A stretch of DNA of 55,213 nucleotides from Methylophilaceae bacterium. Lineage in GTDB: Bacteria; Pseudomonadota; Gammaproteobacteria; Burkholderiales; Methylophilaceae. Made by a program: the position numbers and the translations under genes. The notes below the pieces were generated by a model. That model worked only from the letters and a program-made list of their open reading frames with translations. It did not search any database and was not told where the DNA came from. The stretch lies in assembly GCA_947451235.1 (NCBI GenBank), contig CANFZA010000005.1, positions 1-55,213 on the forward strand. The letters are read 5' to 3'. Positions 22,134 through 32,546 of the stretch are shown here, piece by piece; position 1 is the stretch's first letter, and the number at the start of each line of letters is the position of its first letter.

Positions 22134-22162
22134 TATGTCATATTAAGGTCATAAACTAAATC
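22134..22162 (+). promoter_or_regulatory. Candidate PhoB box upstream of phoB
   Basis: TTGTCAT-gaat-ATGTCAT-atta-AGGTCAT: three heptamers phased at 11 bp, matching the CTGTCAT-N4 Pho-box layout. Confidence 0.7.
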
Positions 22163-22239
22163 CGGTCAAAAATCATGTTTAACCTAAAATTCATAAAAAT
22201 TTCAAAGGTTTAGCATCCAGCTTAACAAGGATAAAAAAT

Positions 22240-22932
22240 ATGCCTGCTAATATATTAGTTGTTGAAGATGAACCAGCAATACAAGAGCTACTTGCACTCA
22301 ATATCACTCAAGCTGGGCACAATGCTATGCGTGCCTTAAGCGTAGAGATTGCAATGGATTTAATGCGCGAAACGATTCCTGATCTTATTTTATTAGATTG
22401 GATGTTGCCTGGAATGAATGGCTTAGAGTTTGCACGTAAATTAAAATCAGACTCACTCACTAAAACTATTCCTATTATCATGCTGACTGCTCGTGGCGAT
22501 GAATACGACAAAGTGCGCGGTTTAGAAGTAGGTGCAGATGACTATGTAACCAAACCGTTTAGCCCACGCGAACTCAATGCCCGCATCAAGGCTGTGTTAC
22601 GTCGCAGAGCGCCACAAATGACTGACGACCCGATTGAAGTCAATGGCTTACGCCTAGACCCCACCACACATCGCGTAACGGGTAATCAAAAAACCATAGA
22701 TTTAGGCCCGACCGAGTTCAGACTACTACATTTCTTTATGACCAATGCTGAACGTGTGCATACCCGTAGCCAGTTGTTAGACAAAGTGTGGGGTGATCGT
22801 GTGTTTGTTGAGGATCGTACGGTAGATGTGCATATTCGTCGATTACGCAACGCCCTTTCGGCTTCTGGACATGAAGATCTTATTCAAACTGTGCGTGGTG
22901 CAGGTTACCGCCTGTCATCCCAAACCAATTAA
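22240..22932 (+). CDS. phoB: Phosphate regulon response regulator PhoB
   Basis: 230 aa OmpR/PhoB-type; PANILVVEDEPAIQELLALNITQAGH...DLGPTEFRLLHFFMTNAERVHTRSQLLDKVWG. Confidence 0.95.
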   Translation: MPANILVVEDEPAIQELLALNITQAGHNAMRALSVEIAMDLMRETIPDLILLDWMLPGMNGLEFARKLKSDSLTKTIPIIMLTARGDEYDKVRGLEVGADDYVTKPFSPRELNARIKAVLRRRAPQMTDDPIEVNGLRLDPTTHRVTGNQKTIDLGPTEFRLLHFFMTNAERVHTRSQLLDKVWGDRVFVEDRTVDVHIRRLRNALSASGHEDLIQTVRGAGYRLSSQTN

Positions 22933-23015
22933 AATTAAAATATGCGTGGTTCTAGCAATAAAAATGGATTGTATTCGCTATAATTAACTACGCAAAATTA
23001 TAGAAAATACAATCT

Positions 23016-24365
23016 GTGCTAGATATTCGTTTAAAAGCTGGTTTACTTGTTGCTGCTCTAAGCATAATTTGTGTGTTCTTATGGCTTATCAGCAGCGCCA
23101 TGACAGCATTACTTGTATTCACTTCAATCCTTATACTCTACCTCTTTAGCCATATTTTTTGGCTACACAAACTACTTTTCTGGTTCAAAAAACCTACTCT
23201 CAAAGAAATTCCAGAAGGCTCAGGAATATGGGAAGATGTTTTTGATGCGCTATTAAAATATGAGCGTAATAATAATCTAAATCAAATAAAACTAAACTCA
23301 GCTCTTGAACGCTTCAATCTCACGGCTAATGCTGTTCCTGATGGCTTGGTCATTTTAGGTAATGTAAACCAGATTGAGTGGTGTACGGCTAATGCTGAAA
23401 ATCAGCTAGGGCTTAATTTAGACACAGATAAAAACTTGCCTATCGTCAACTTAATTAGGGACAGCCATTTTATTGCTTATCTTTACAGCGAAGTTTATAC
23501 CGAGCCCCTGAAACTTAAACACTGCAGAAACTCTGATGCTACGCTTGAGATTCAAGTGATACCCCTAGCATCTAAACAAAAACTATTAATTAGTCGAGAC
23601 ATGACGCAGTTGGAAAAAGTGGATGTGATGCGTCGAGATTTTATTGCCAACGTGTCGCATGAGCTTAGAACGCCATTAACTGTAGTAGGCGGATTTTTAG
23701 AAACACTAACTGATATGGACGGCGCAGTTCCAGATAATTTAAAAAATTATTTTGGTTTGATGCAAGAGCAAACGGGGCGTATGCGTCGCATTATTGAAGA
23801 TTTACTCACACTATCCACCATAGAAAGCAGTACTGGCAACCCAAATAACAATGAAATTGATATGCATGGCTTGTTAAAATCCATACAAAAAGATGCCATT
23901 AATTTCAGCCAAGGCCTACATCAAAATGTAAAACGCGCTAAACATCATATCCGCTTAGAAGCCGACGCTAATCTCAACTTACGCGGATCACTTGAGGAGT
24001 TGCGTAGCGCCTTCACCAACTTAGTTAGCAATGCTATTCGTTATACACCTACGAGTGATGCAAACAATAGCGGTGAAATACTTATCAGCTGGTATTTACA
24101 AGATGACCAAGCCGTTTTTTCAGTGCGTGACACCGGCATAGGTATAGAAGAAAAACATATAGACAGACTTACCGAGCGCTTCTATCGAGTTGATCGCAGT
24201 AGAAGCCGTGAAACCGGCGGCACCGGTCTAGGACTATCTATTGTTAAACATATTTTAATTCGCCATCAAGCTAAACTGGAAATTACCAGTATATTAGGCA
24301 CCGGTAGCGCATTCAGTATTAAGTTTCCAAAAGCAAGAGTAGTAAAAAAACAGGTGGGCGTTTAA
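23016..24365 (+). CDS. phoR: Phosphate regulon sensor histidine kinase PhoR
   Basis: 449 aa; two N-terminal TMs, PAS, VSHELRTPLTVVGGFLETL, HATPase N/G boxes. Confidence 0.94.
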   Translation: MLDIRLKAGLLVAALSIICVFLWLISSAMTALLVFTSILILYLFSHIFWLHKLLFWFKKPTLKEIPEGSGIWEDVFDALLKYERNNNLNQIKLNSALERFNLTANAVPDGLVILGNVNQIEWCTANAENQLGLNLDTDKNLPIVNLIRDSHFIAYLYSEVYTEPLKLKHCRNSDATLEIQVIPLASKQKLLISRDMTQLEKVDVMRRDFIANVSHELRTPLTVVGGFLETLTDMDGAVPDNLKNYFGLMQEQTGRMRRIIEDLLTLSTIESSTGNPNNNEIDMHGLLKSIQKDAINFSQGLHQNVKRAKHHIRLEADANLNLRGSLEELRSAFTNLVSNAIRYTPTSDANNSGEILISWYLQDDQAVFSVRDTGIGIEEKHIDRLTERFYRVDRSRSRETGGTGLGLSIVKHILIRHQAKLEITSILGTGSAFSIKFPKARVVKKQVGV

Positions 24366-25109
24366 GTGGCGTACGCTCTTAAAAGCTCGGTTAGTTTTTT
24401 CTTGCTTTTAACACTGTCATCGTGTGCAAGCACAAACCTTACTACAGTTGATTCAAACGCAAAAAAACCAGTCCCTGCACGTCAGGATCGTAGCTCGATG
24501 GGGCAACTGGTGAAGACAGATTTTGACCGACTGGCCGACGTAGAAATACGTGAAAATACAGAAAGTTTACGCGCACTAATGCTTAAACTTTACAAACGTA
24601 ACCCGCGCGAATTACAAAAAAGCACCCCAGATAGTCCTGAAAAAATGGTGGCATGGGTAATAGATGGCGAATCACAGCATCATTACAAATTCAGCGAAAT
24701 TAATAACCTACAAGGGACTGAAGCTATTTTCTTAGCCTTTAAAAGCGACTATAAAGGCGACCGCGTTTTGCCTTTTATTGTTGGCATTCAAACCATGTTG
24801 ATAAAGGCGCATGGCGGAAAATCGGACTTTTACTTTACCGATAACATAGACCCACAATCTATGTATAACGTCGCTAGAAATATTGAAATAGCAGCATGGA
24901 AACTATCGAACGCTAGAGACGAGCTTGGTGTACTTTATCTACTGACTAATGAAAGCAATGACAAAGATAAGAACTTATCATTTGAGCGTGAGTTTGGAAA
25001 AATGATAGGACGCACAGATTTGTACGCCATTGGTTTAGCAGAAAAATCGCAGCGATTCATTTCACGCGTGATGCAAAACATCACAACTGCGCTATTTTTA
25101 CCTTTTTAG
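24366..25109 (+). CDS. Hypothetical lipoprotein in the phoBR operon
   Basis: 247 aa, GTG start directly after the phoR stop; lipobox LLTLSSCAS. Confidence 0.75.
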   Translation: MAYALKSSVSFFLLLTLSSCASTNLTTVDSNAKKPVPARQDRSSMGQLVKTDFDRLADVEIRENTESLRALMLKLYKRNPRELQKSTPDSPEKMVAWVIDGESQHHYKFSEINNLQGTEAIFLAFKSDYKGDRVLPFIVGIQTMLIKAHGGKSDFYFTDNIDPQSMYNVARNIEIAAWKLSNARDELGVLYLLTNESNDKDKNLSFEREFGKMIGRTDLYAIGLAEKSQRFISRVMQNITTALFLPF

Positions 25110-25193
25110 ATTTACCTTTTAGGCTTGCCCTTGCATCAGAAGCTATTTTAATAGCCTCTAATACAAGTTCAGCATCTACATTGTGTAAAAAAA

Positions 25194-28100
25194 CTACAAC
25201 AACACCTTCTCAATACCACCATTATTGACACGTTCTACATATTCTTGCATCCAGTTATCGCCAAGAATATGCTTCGCCATTTCAACCACAATATAATCCG
25301 CCTCTATGCCAGTATCTTCACCATAGCGCGCTAATCCTTGCAGACAACTTGGACATGAAGTCAAAATTTTCACTTTTTCTTCAGGCGCACCAACTGTTAA
25401 TCCCATTTTACCCATGCCTTTTTCTAACTCTTCTTGCTTACGCATTTTTACTTGCGTAGCAATATCAGGCCTAGCAACGGCAAAAGTACCGCTTTCACCA
25501 CAACAACGGTCATTCAGTTGCACATCCTGCCCCATCAACTTATTCGTCACTTCCATAGGCTTATAGGTTTTCATTGGGCTGTGGCAAGGGTCGTGATACA
25601 TATATTTCGTACCAGTAATGCCTTTCAACTTCATGTCTTTTTCCATTAGATATTCGTGAATATCTAACAGACGGCAGCCTGGGAATATCTTTTCAAACTC
25701 GTATTTCTGCAGCTGATCCATACACGTGCCGCAAGACACAATGACGGTTTTAATATCCAAGTAATTAAGCGTATTTGCCACACGATGAAATAACACGCGA
25801 TTATCAGTGGTAATTTCTTGGCCTTTATCGTGATTCCCACTAGCTGTTTGCGGATAACCACAACACAAATAACCAGGCGGCAATACGGTAATCGCACCGA
25901 CTTCATACAACATAGCTTGCGTGGCTAAACCAACGTTTGAAAATAAACGCTCTGAGCCACAACCTGGGAAGTAAAACACCGCTTCTGAATCTTCAGTCAC
26001 TTTTTGCGGATTACGAATGACAGGAATCATGCTGCTATCTTCTATGCCCAACAAGGCGCGTGAAGTTTTAGTCGGCATTTTTTTCGGCATAGGGCGATTA
26101 ATAAAATGGACGATTTGCGCTTTGATTTCAGGCTTACCAACCGTCGCTGGCGGCCTGATTTTATCTTTTAACAAACCAAATTTTTTAGCCAAGGCATGCG
26201 CAAAATTTTGTGCTTTATAGCCAAAACCTATCATCACTGTACGCAATAATTTAATCGTCGCCGGATCTTTAGCATTTAAGAACGCCATACCCGCAGCCGT
26301 ACCAGGATTAAACTTCTTCTTGCCCTGCTCACGTAAAAAGTTACGCATCGCCACTGAAACTTCACCAAAATCAATGTCTACCGGGCATGGATTTAAACAT
26401 TTATGGCAAACCGTACAATGGTCAGCCACATCGTTAAACTCGTCAAAATGCTTAATGGAAATGCCTCGGCGTGTTTTTTCTTCGTACAAAAACGCTTCAA
26501 TAAGCAGCGAAGTGCCTAAAATTTTATTACGCGGGCTATACAGTAAATTAGCGCGTGGCACATGCGTGGTACACACTGGTTTACATTTACCGCAACGTAA
26601 ACAATCACTAATAGAATCGGCGATCTCGCCAATGGCAGACTGCTCCATAATGATAGATTCTTGCTCAAGTAGGCCAAAGCTTGGCGTATAAGCATTTTTG
26701 AGGCCAGAACCGGCTAGTAATTTACCTTTGTTAAAGTGCCCATTTGGGTCCACTTTGTTTTTGTATTTGGTAAAAGCTTCTATGGTCTCTTTTTCCAAAA
26801 ACTCCATTTTGGTAATACCAATACCATGTTCGCCAGAAATAACGCCATCTAAACCTTTAGCCAACGCCATGACGCGGGCAACCGCTTCATGCGCTGCACC
26901 CATCATCTGGTAATCATCAGAATTCACCGGAATATTAGTGTGTACGTTGCCGTCACCAGCATGCATGTGCAAGGCAATGAATACCCGACCTTTAAGTACC
27001 GCTTTATGAATTTCATCCGCACGGTTTAAGATTTTTTGGTATTCACGACCGGCAAAAATTTCTGCCATTGGGCGTTTAAGCTCACGCTTCCAAGAGATGC
27101 GTAAATCGTAAGATTGCACAGCGCGGAATACGTTTTCATATTGGCTCAAGCTACTTGCAACTTCACCCAAGATTGACACTGGCGCATCAAGATTATTTAA
27201 AATCAAGCTCCAACGCGCACGCAGTTCGCCAATTAATTGCAACGCCATGCCCTGCTTGCTTTTCACCATTTCAGCGTCGGCATTGCCATCTTCATCGGCT
27301 TGCAAGGGTAAATCGCCTTGCATAAATTCTTGCATGGCATCTAGCAAATTAAGCTTATTCTTAATTGAAAGTTCAATGTTAATGCGCTCGATGCCGTCAG
27401 AATAATCACCCAAACGTGGCAATGGAATCACCACATCCTCGTTGATTTTAAAGGCGTTCGTATGTTTTGCAATGGCAGCCGTACGGGCGCGATCTAACCA
27501 GAATTTTTTACGCGCTTCAGCAGAAACGGCAATAAAACCTTCGCCATTACGTGCATTACATAGGCGCACAATATGTGAGGCGGCCTCGCCTACGGCGTTT
27601 TCATCATCAGAAGCAATATCTGCAATCAATACCATTTTTGGGCGTTGCTGGCGTGCCGCTTTAGTGGCGTAACCAACCGCTTTAATGTAACGCTCGTCCA
27701 TGTGCTCTAGACCAGCCATCAGCACTAGCGGATCTTTTTTAGCAGTAGCATCAAGATAATCTTTAATCTCAACAATCGCTGGCACCGCATGCGATACATT
27801 GCCAAAGAACTCCAAAGCAACAGTACGCACATGCTTAGGCATGCGATGCAAAATGAAAGTGGCGCTAGTAATTAAACCATCGCAACCTTCTTTTTGTATG
27901 CCGGGTAAACCTGATAAAAATTTATCAGTCACGTCTTTACCTAAACCCACTTTACGGAAACTAGGGCCGGCGATTTCTAAAATCTCAGGTTCAGCCAACA
28001 AAGTTTTCATGTCTTCCGCATAGCGGCTAACTTTAAACCGCGCCATTGCGATATCGTGTATTTTGCCTAAATTATGATCCAAACGCTCGACTTCTAGCCA

Positions 28101-29063
28101 TTCAGCGTCTGGCGTCACCATGCGCCATGAGGCTAGGTTATCTAAAGCGGTACCCCAAAGCACTGCTTTTTTGCCGCCGGCATTCATAGAAACATTACCG
28201 CCAATACAGCTCGCATCGGCACTGGTTGGATCGCAAGCGAATTCTAATCCGGCATCGCTAGCGGCTTCCATTGCACGACGGGTAACCACACCAGCGCCAC
28301 ATTCAATAGTGGCTACTTGGCGCGAAACACCCGGCAAAGTGCGCATCTGCACGCCAGTATGTTGATCTAATTTCTCAGTGTTAATTACCGCTGACATTGG
28401 CGTTAGCGGAATTGCACCACCGGTATAACCAGTACCGCCGCCCCTAGGAATGACAGTAAGCCCTAACTCAATACAGGCGCGTACTAAAGCTGCGATTTCT
28501 TTTTCTGTATCAGGCGTTAGCACGACAAACGGATATTCAACACGCCAGTCAGTCGCATCTGTGACGTGAGAAACACGTGCTAAACCATCAAACTGCACGT
28601 TATCTTTACGGGTAATTTTGGTTAATTTGGCTAAAGCTTTTTTGCGTAGATTAGCGGTTTTCTTAAAATCTTCTTCAAACTGCAATACCGCTTGACGACC
28701 AGCTACCACCAATTTCAAAACTTTGGCATTAGCCGCGCTACGTTCTTCAATGGCAGCAATACGGTGCTGTAGAGCATCGACCAAGGCCTTGCGGCGTTTA
28801 GGATTTTCAAGCAAGTCATCTTGCAAGTATGGGTTACGCGTCACGACCCACAAATCACCCAGCACTTCAAACAGCATGCGCGCAGAGCGACCTGTTTTAC
28901 GTTCGCCACGTAATTCATTTAATACATCCCAAATCTCTTCACCAAGAAACCTAATGACGATTTCGCGGTCAGAGAATGACGTGTAGTTATAAGGGATTTC
29001 GCGCAAGCGCGAAGCTGGCTGAGGCTCAGCATTTAGAATATTGCTAGGTAGGGGTGCGTTCAT
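25194..29063 (-). CDS. FAD-linked oxidase / 4Fe-4S / CCG-domain dehydrogenase (D-lactate/glycolate dehydrogenase-like)
   Basis: 1289 aa; FAD-binding [35 protein letters not shown] and [14 protein letters not shown] 4Fe-4S motifs, C-terminal CCG domains. Confidence 0.88.
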   Translation of the reverse strand: MNAPLPSNILNAEPQPASRLREIPYNYTSFSDREIVIRFLGEEIWDVLNELRGERKTGRSARMLFEVLGDLWVVTRNPYLQDDLLENPKRRKALVDALQHRIAAIEERSAANAKVLKLVVAGRQAVLQFEEDFKKTANLRKKALAKLTKITRKDNVQFDGLARVSHVTDATDWRVEYPFVVLTPDTEKEIAALVRACIELGLTVIPRGGGTGYTGGAIPLTPMSAVINTEKLDQHTGVQMRTLPGVSRQVATIECGAGVVTRRAMEAASDAGLEFACDPTSADASCIGGNVSMNAGGKKAVLWGTALDNLASWRMVTPDAEWLEVERLDHNLGKIHDIAMARFKVSRYAEDMKTLLAEPEILEIAGPSFRKVGLGKDVTDKFLSGLPGIQKEGCDGLITSATFILHRMPKHVRTVALEFFGNVSHAVPAIVEIKDYLDATAKKDPLVLMAGLEHMDERYIKAVGYATKAARQQRPKMVLIADIASDDENAVGEAASHIVRLCNARNGEGFIAVSAEARKKFWLDRARTAAIAKHTNAFKINEDVVIPLPRLGDYSDGIERINIELSIKNKLNLLDAMQEFMQGDLPLQADEDGNADAEMVKSKQGMALQLIGELRARWSLILNNLDAPVSILGEVASSLSQYENVFRAVQSYDLRISWKRELKRPMAEIFAGREYQKILNRADEIHKAVLKGRVFIALHMHAGDGNVHTNIPVNSDDYQMMGAAHEAVARVMALAKGLDGVISGEHGIGITKMEFLEKETIEAFTKYKNKVDPNGHFNKGKLLAGSGLKNAYTPSFGLLEQESIIMEQSAIGEIADSISDCLRCGKCKPVCTTHVPRANLLYSPRNKILGTSLLIEAFLYEEKTRRGISIKHFDEFNDVADHCTVCHKCLNPCPVDIDFGEVSVAMRNFLREQGKKKFNPGTAAGMAFLNAKDPATIKLLRTVMIGFGYKAQNFAHALAKKFGLLKDKIRPPATVGKPEIKAQIVHFINRPMPKKMPTKTSRALLGIEDSSMIPVIRNPQKVTEDSEAVFYFPGCGSERLFSNVGLATQAMLYEVGAITVLPPGYLCCGYPQTASGNHDKGQEITTDNRVLFHRVANTLNYLDIKTVIVSCGTCMDQLQKYEFEKIFPGCRLLDIHEYLMEKDMKLKGITGTKYMYHDPCHSPMKTYKPMEVTNKLMGQDVQLNDRCCGESGTFAVARPDIATQVKMRKQEELEKGMGKMGLTVGAPEEKVKILTSCPSCLQGLARYGEDTGIEADYIVVEMAKHILGDNWMQEYVERVNNGGIEKVLL

Positions 29064-29271
29064 TTAATTGTGATAATAGCTTAGCTATAAAGTTCGATTA
29101 TAACATGCTGAAGTCTTGCAAATAAGCGTAAGCGTTTCATGGTTATTTAACGCTCATCAGCATATTAAGTGGCTTTTAATTTTAACGGCTAAAATCGCAT
29201 TCATAAGCACTTTTTAGTCACTCTGAAAGTATTTTCTTGGTCTAATCAAATGAAAACTATAAACTAGCGAT

Positions 29272-29787
29272 ATGAATAATTTATTAAAAAAATCCTTATT
29301 GCCAGCCATCATTATTGTTTTGCTCGCTTTTTTAGGATTTAAATTAAGCAATAAATCTGCCGCGCCTGATGTGACATTTACCACTATAGAAGGCCGAAAA
29401 ATAGCGATGGCCGATTTAAAAGGCAAAGTCGTTTTAGTCAACTTTTGGGCAACCGATTGCCCGGGATGTGTAAAAGAAATGCCTGACTTAGTAAACGCTT
29501 ACAATCAACATCATAAAAATGGCTTTGAAGTGATTGCTGTGGCCATGCCTTATGATCCACCTGCGCAAGTGCTTAATTATACAAAACAAAAAGCATTGCC
29601 GTTTCCTGTCATGCATGATGGATTATCAGAAGTCACCGAAAAATTTGGCGGCATTAACCTTACCCCGACCACTTATATTTTTGATAAAAACGGCCATTTA
29701 TTACGCCGCACTATCGGTAATATAGATTTCAATGATTTAAATTTAATACTCAATAAAGAATTAAATAACAAAAAGGTAGATTTATAA
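29272..29787 (+). CDS. TlpA/ResA-like thioredoxin-family protein
   Basis: 171 aa; N-terminal TM, VVLVNFWATDCPGCVKEMPDL. Confidence 0.9.
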   Translation: MNNLLKKSLLPAIIIVLLAFLGFKLSNKSAAPDVTFTTIEGRKIAMADLKGKVVLVNFWATDCPGCVKEMPDLVNAYNQHHKNGFEVIAVAMPYDPPAQVLNYTKQKALPFPVMHDGLSEVTEKFGGINLTPTTYIFDKNGHLLRRTIGNIDFNDLNLILNKELNNKKVDL

Positions 29788-29788
29788 A

Positions 29789-30199
29789 ATGTTGTGGATA
29801 AAAGCGTTTCATATTATTTTTGTAACCAGTTGGTTTGCCGGCCTGTTTTATTTGCCAAGACTGTTTGTTAATCATGCAATGGTGTCCGATAGCGCAACTT
29901 CAGATCGCCTAAAACTAATGGAGCTGAAGTTATTCAGATTTATGCTTCCACTGGCATTTTTAGCCATAGGCTTTGGTTTTTGGCTGTGGTTGGGTTATGG
30001 CGTTGCTGGCCACTGGATGCACGCAAAATTAACGCTGGTTGCCATTTTGGTCGCGTATCACTTTTATTGCGGAAAACTGCTGAATGATTTCAAACAGGAT
30101 AAAAACAAACACAGCCACGTGTGGTACCGCTGGTTTAATGAACTGCCAGTCATCGTGCTTTGCTTGATAGTCATACTGGTTGAAGTACAACCGTTTTAA
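29789..30199 (+). CDS. CopD/HemJ-like membrane protein (protoporphyrinogen oxidase HemJ family)
   Basis: 136 aa; LWIKAFHIIFVTSWFAGLFYLPRLFVNHA, W..RWFNELPV. Confidence 0.85.
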   Translation: MLWIKAFHIIFVTSWFAGLFYLPRLFVNHAMVSDSATSDRLKLMELKLFRFMLPLAFLAIGFGFWLWLGYGVAGHWMHAKLTLVAILVAYHFYCGKLLNDFKQDKNKHSHVWYRWFNELPVIVLCLIVILVEVQPF

Positions 30200-30228
30200 A
30201 TTTTAGATTGGGCTAAATAGTTTTAATA

Positions 30229-31002
30229 ATGGATATTTTCAATTCTCAATGGCTGCTTAATATGCTGACCAAATCTAGCAAAACGCCTGAAGGACGGATA
30301 CTAAGTTTATTTGACATTTTAGGCGACTGGCTAGAAGCGCCAAATGTGCTGCTAGATATTAACAAAGACATCAACCCTAGCCAGCAACTGGTCACTTTTT
30401 TCACCGCACAAGCCAAAGCCTGCGGGGCTGAAAATCCATCAATGTTAGCTGAGCACGTTGTACTGATCGCCAAAAATGCTACGCAACAAGAAATTAATCA
30501 GCCCGGCTGCAATAGCTTGATACATGCAAAAAAAGCAGCCCATGCGCTGATATTGGCGCAAACACAAAAAGAATGGTTCTTTTCTGGCATTACAATATCT
30601 AAACGCGTTAGTTACTCAATCGCCGCCAGCATTTTTGTAGTCACAATTGCCGCTGCAATATTGCTGCCGAACCTGCTTAAAAATAGCCGATTACAAACAA
30701 CTATCGCCGGCAAAAATATCGTGAAAGATAAAGCAACATTAGCGCTTGCGCCACAACAAGCAAATACAAGCATTACAGCGCGTGACGCAGCCGCCATGTA
30801 TGCAAAATTCGAACAAATGCGCAATGGCACATGTCAGTTTCCTGAAGTTATTCAAATCCCGGATAAAGACAAAGCGGTTTACCTAGTCAATGTTGTGGGC
30901 GGAAAGCTACCAACTGATCTGCATGATTTAGCCATTGCGAATAGCTATTTAGAAAAAGTACGTTGCAACTTCACGCCCATGCTCATGGCGCATTCAAAAT
31001 AA
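30229..31002 (+). CDS. Membrane-anchored protein with a TetR C-terminal-like cytosolic domain and no HTH
   Basis: 257 aa; TPEGRILSLFDILGDWLEAPN...FFTAQAKACGAENPSMLAEHVVLIAKNATQQEINQPGCNSLIHAKKAAHALIL, one TM (VSYSIAASIFVVTIAAAILLPNLL), extracytoplasmic tail. Confidence 0.6.
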   Translation: MDIFNSQWLLNMLTKSSKTPEGRILSLFDILGDWLEAPNVLLDINKDINPSQQLVTFFTAQAKACGAENPSMLAEHVVLIAKNATQQEINQPGCNSLIHAKKAAHALILAQTQKEWFFSGITISKRVSYSIAASIFVVTIAAAILLPNLLKNSRLQTTIAGKNIVKDKATLALAPQQANTSITARDAAAMYAKFEQMRNGTCQFPEVIQIPDKDKAVYLVNVVGGKLPTDLHDLAIANSYLEKVRCNFTPMLMAHSK

Positions 31003-31036
31003 TCTAAACACTTATTAAAATCTCTAATCCATAAAA

Positions 31037-31064
31037 AATGCCCACAATAAATATTGTGGGCATT
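31037..31064. terminator. Bidirectional terminator between convergent genes
   Basis: Perfect 13-bp stem AATGCCCACAATA-AA-TATTGTGGGCATT. Confidence 0.75.
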
Positions 31065-31157
31065 CATTAAAATAGTAGCTTGTGCATAAATTCAGCCAAA
31101 CGCAATATTTAAGCGCTGGCTAAATACTTTATTCAGCATCACTACTTAATCAAGAGA

Positions 31158-31661
31158 TTACTCTGATATTTTTTTCAAGTTACTTAAACCGCCATCATAA
31201 ACACCGCCAATAGTATCTGACGCTGTTTTTTCATCAGCAGGTGCTTTTGGCAAAAAGCTACCTTCCCAAACAACTACAGATTTATCTGCACCGTTGCTGT
31301 ACACATGCAATGTTGAAGCGTAAGCCGTTACTGGTAAAACACTATCAGTAATGATGTAACTCATCGTTTTATTGTTTGCATTATAAGCCGTTAACTGTTC
31401 ATTAATCTTGCCGCCATCTTGTAGCGTCAATGAGCGTTTAGCGCCTTTTTTACCATCTTTACCAGCAGTAATTTCAGTTTTAGCAACGGCTGGGTGCCAG
31501 GCACCCAAGTCTGAAAATTTAGAAATCTTATCCCATACTTTTGCCGCAGGTGCGTTTATGTTCACTGATTTAATGACATAAAGTGAGGCTGACTCGGCGG
31601 CATTTGCTTCAGCAGCAAAACCAAAAGCTAATAAAGACAATGCAACTAACAATTTACTCAT
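31158..31661 (-). CDS. SRPBCC (polyketide cyclase/dehydrase-like) periplasmic protein
   Basis: 167 aa; signal peptide, VKSVNINAPAAKVWDKISKFSDLGAWHPAV. Confidence 0.85.
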   Translation of the reverse strand: MSKLLVALSLLAFGFAAEANAAESASLYVIKSVNINAPAAKVWDKISKFSDLGAWHPAVAKTEITAGKDGKKGAKRSLTLQDGGKINEQLTAYNANNKTMSYIITDSVLPVTAYASTLHVYSNGADKSVVVWEGSFLPKAPADEKTASDTIGGVYDGGLSNLKKISE

Positions 31662-31792
31662 TATAAATCTCCTAAAATAGACAATTCAGTATATATAAAT
31701 AACAACATAGTATTGCTGCAAAAAAACCAATAATCCTCTTTACATTCAACAAACAAGAATTATTTATTTGCAACATTTGAATAATGTTAACG

Positions 31793-31816
31793 TATATATA
31801 CAGGTCTGTATATATA
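31793..31816. promoter_or_regulatory. Candidate TetR-family operator
   Basis: 11-bp inverted arms TATATATACAG-GT-CTGTATATATA between divergent SRPBCC and tetR genes. Confidence 0.65.
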
Positions 31817-31857
31817 TTTTTTTTAAAATTTAGTATAGAATCAAATCAAGTGTTAAA

Positions 31858-32436
31858 TTGGTAAGAATTGTTATGTCCACGTTAAAAAGTAAAATATTGG
31901 TGGTAGCAACAGACTTGTTCCAAACAAGAGGCATCAACTCGACTGGCGTTGACACGATTGTTGCGGTAGCAGGCACCACTAAAATGACGCTTTATAAGTA
32001 TTTCACTAGCAAAGAAAATTTAATTCTTGAAGTTCTCAAAAAAGGTCATGAAGACTTTCAAAGCTGGCTAAGCGAAAAATTAAATACCAACGCAAAAAAA
32101 CCTAGCGAAAAATTACTTAAACTATTTGAGTTTATTGAAGAGTGGGTAACGTCCCCCAACTTTCGCGGCATGGGCTTTATCAAAGCTTCAGCAGAATTCC
32201 CTAATGAAGAAAGTCCTGTTCATCAACTCTCTTCAGAACAATCTCGGGAATTTAAGCAATATATTTGTAGCCTAGCTACTGAAGCAAACATTAAAGATGC
32301 TGAAGGCTTAGCTTTGCAACTTTCATTATTATTTGAAGGTGCCGTGCAAGCAGAGCAAATGAAGCGTGGCTCTGGCGCCATGAAGTATGCAAAAAAAGCC
32401 TCAAAAATATTAATTGATGGCGCACTGGCAGATTAA
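31858..32436 (+). CDS. TetR/AcrR family transcriptional regulator
   Basis: 192 aa; KILVVATDLFQTRGINSTGVDTIVAVAGTTKMTLYKYFTSKENLILEVL. Confidence 0.93.
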   Translation: MVRIVMSTLKSKILVVATDLFQTRGINSTGVDTIVAVAGTTKMTLYKYFTSKENLILEVLKKGHEDFQSWLSEKLNTNAKKPSEKLLKLFEFIEEWVTSPNFRGMGFIKASAEFPNEESPVHQLSSEQSREFKQYICSLATEANIKDAEGLALQLSLLFEGAVQAEQMKRGSGAMKYAKKASKILIDGALAD

Positions 32437-32546
32437 CTCTAAATTCCAGAATGTTTTAGGCGCAAAAAATGTAAGCACATATTAAGTTGCTTGCTTGTAG
32501 TAGGCATTAAATAAGATAATGTTTTTTTAAAATTATCTTACTTATC

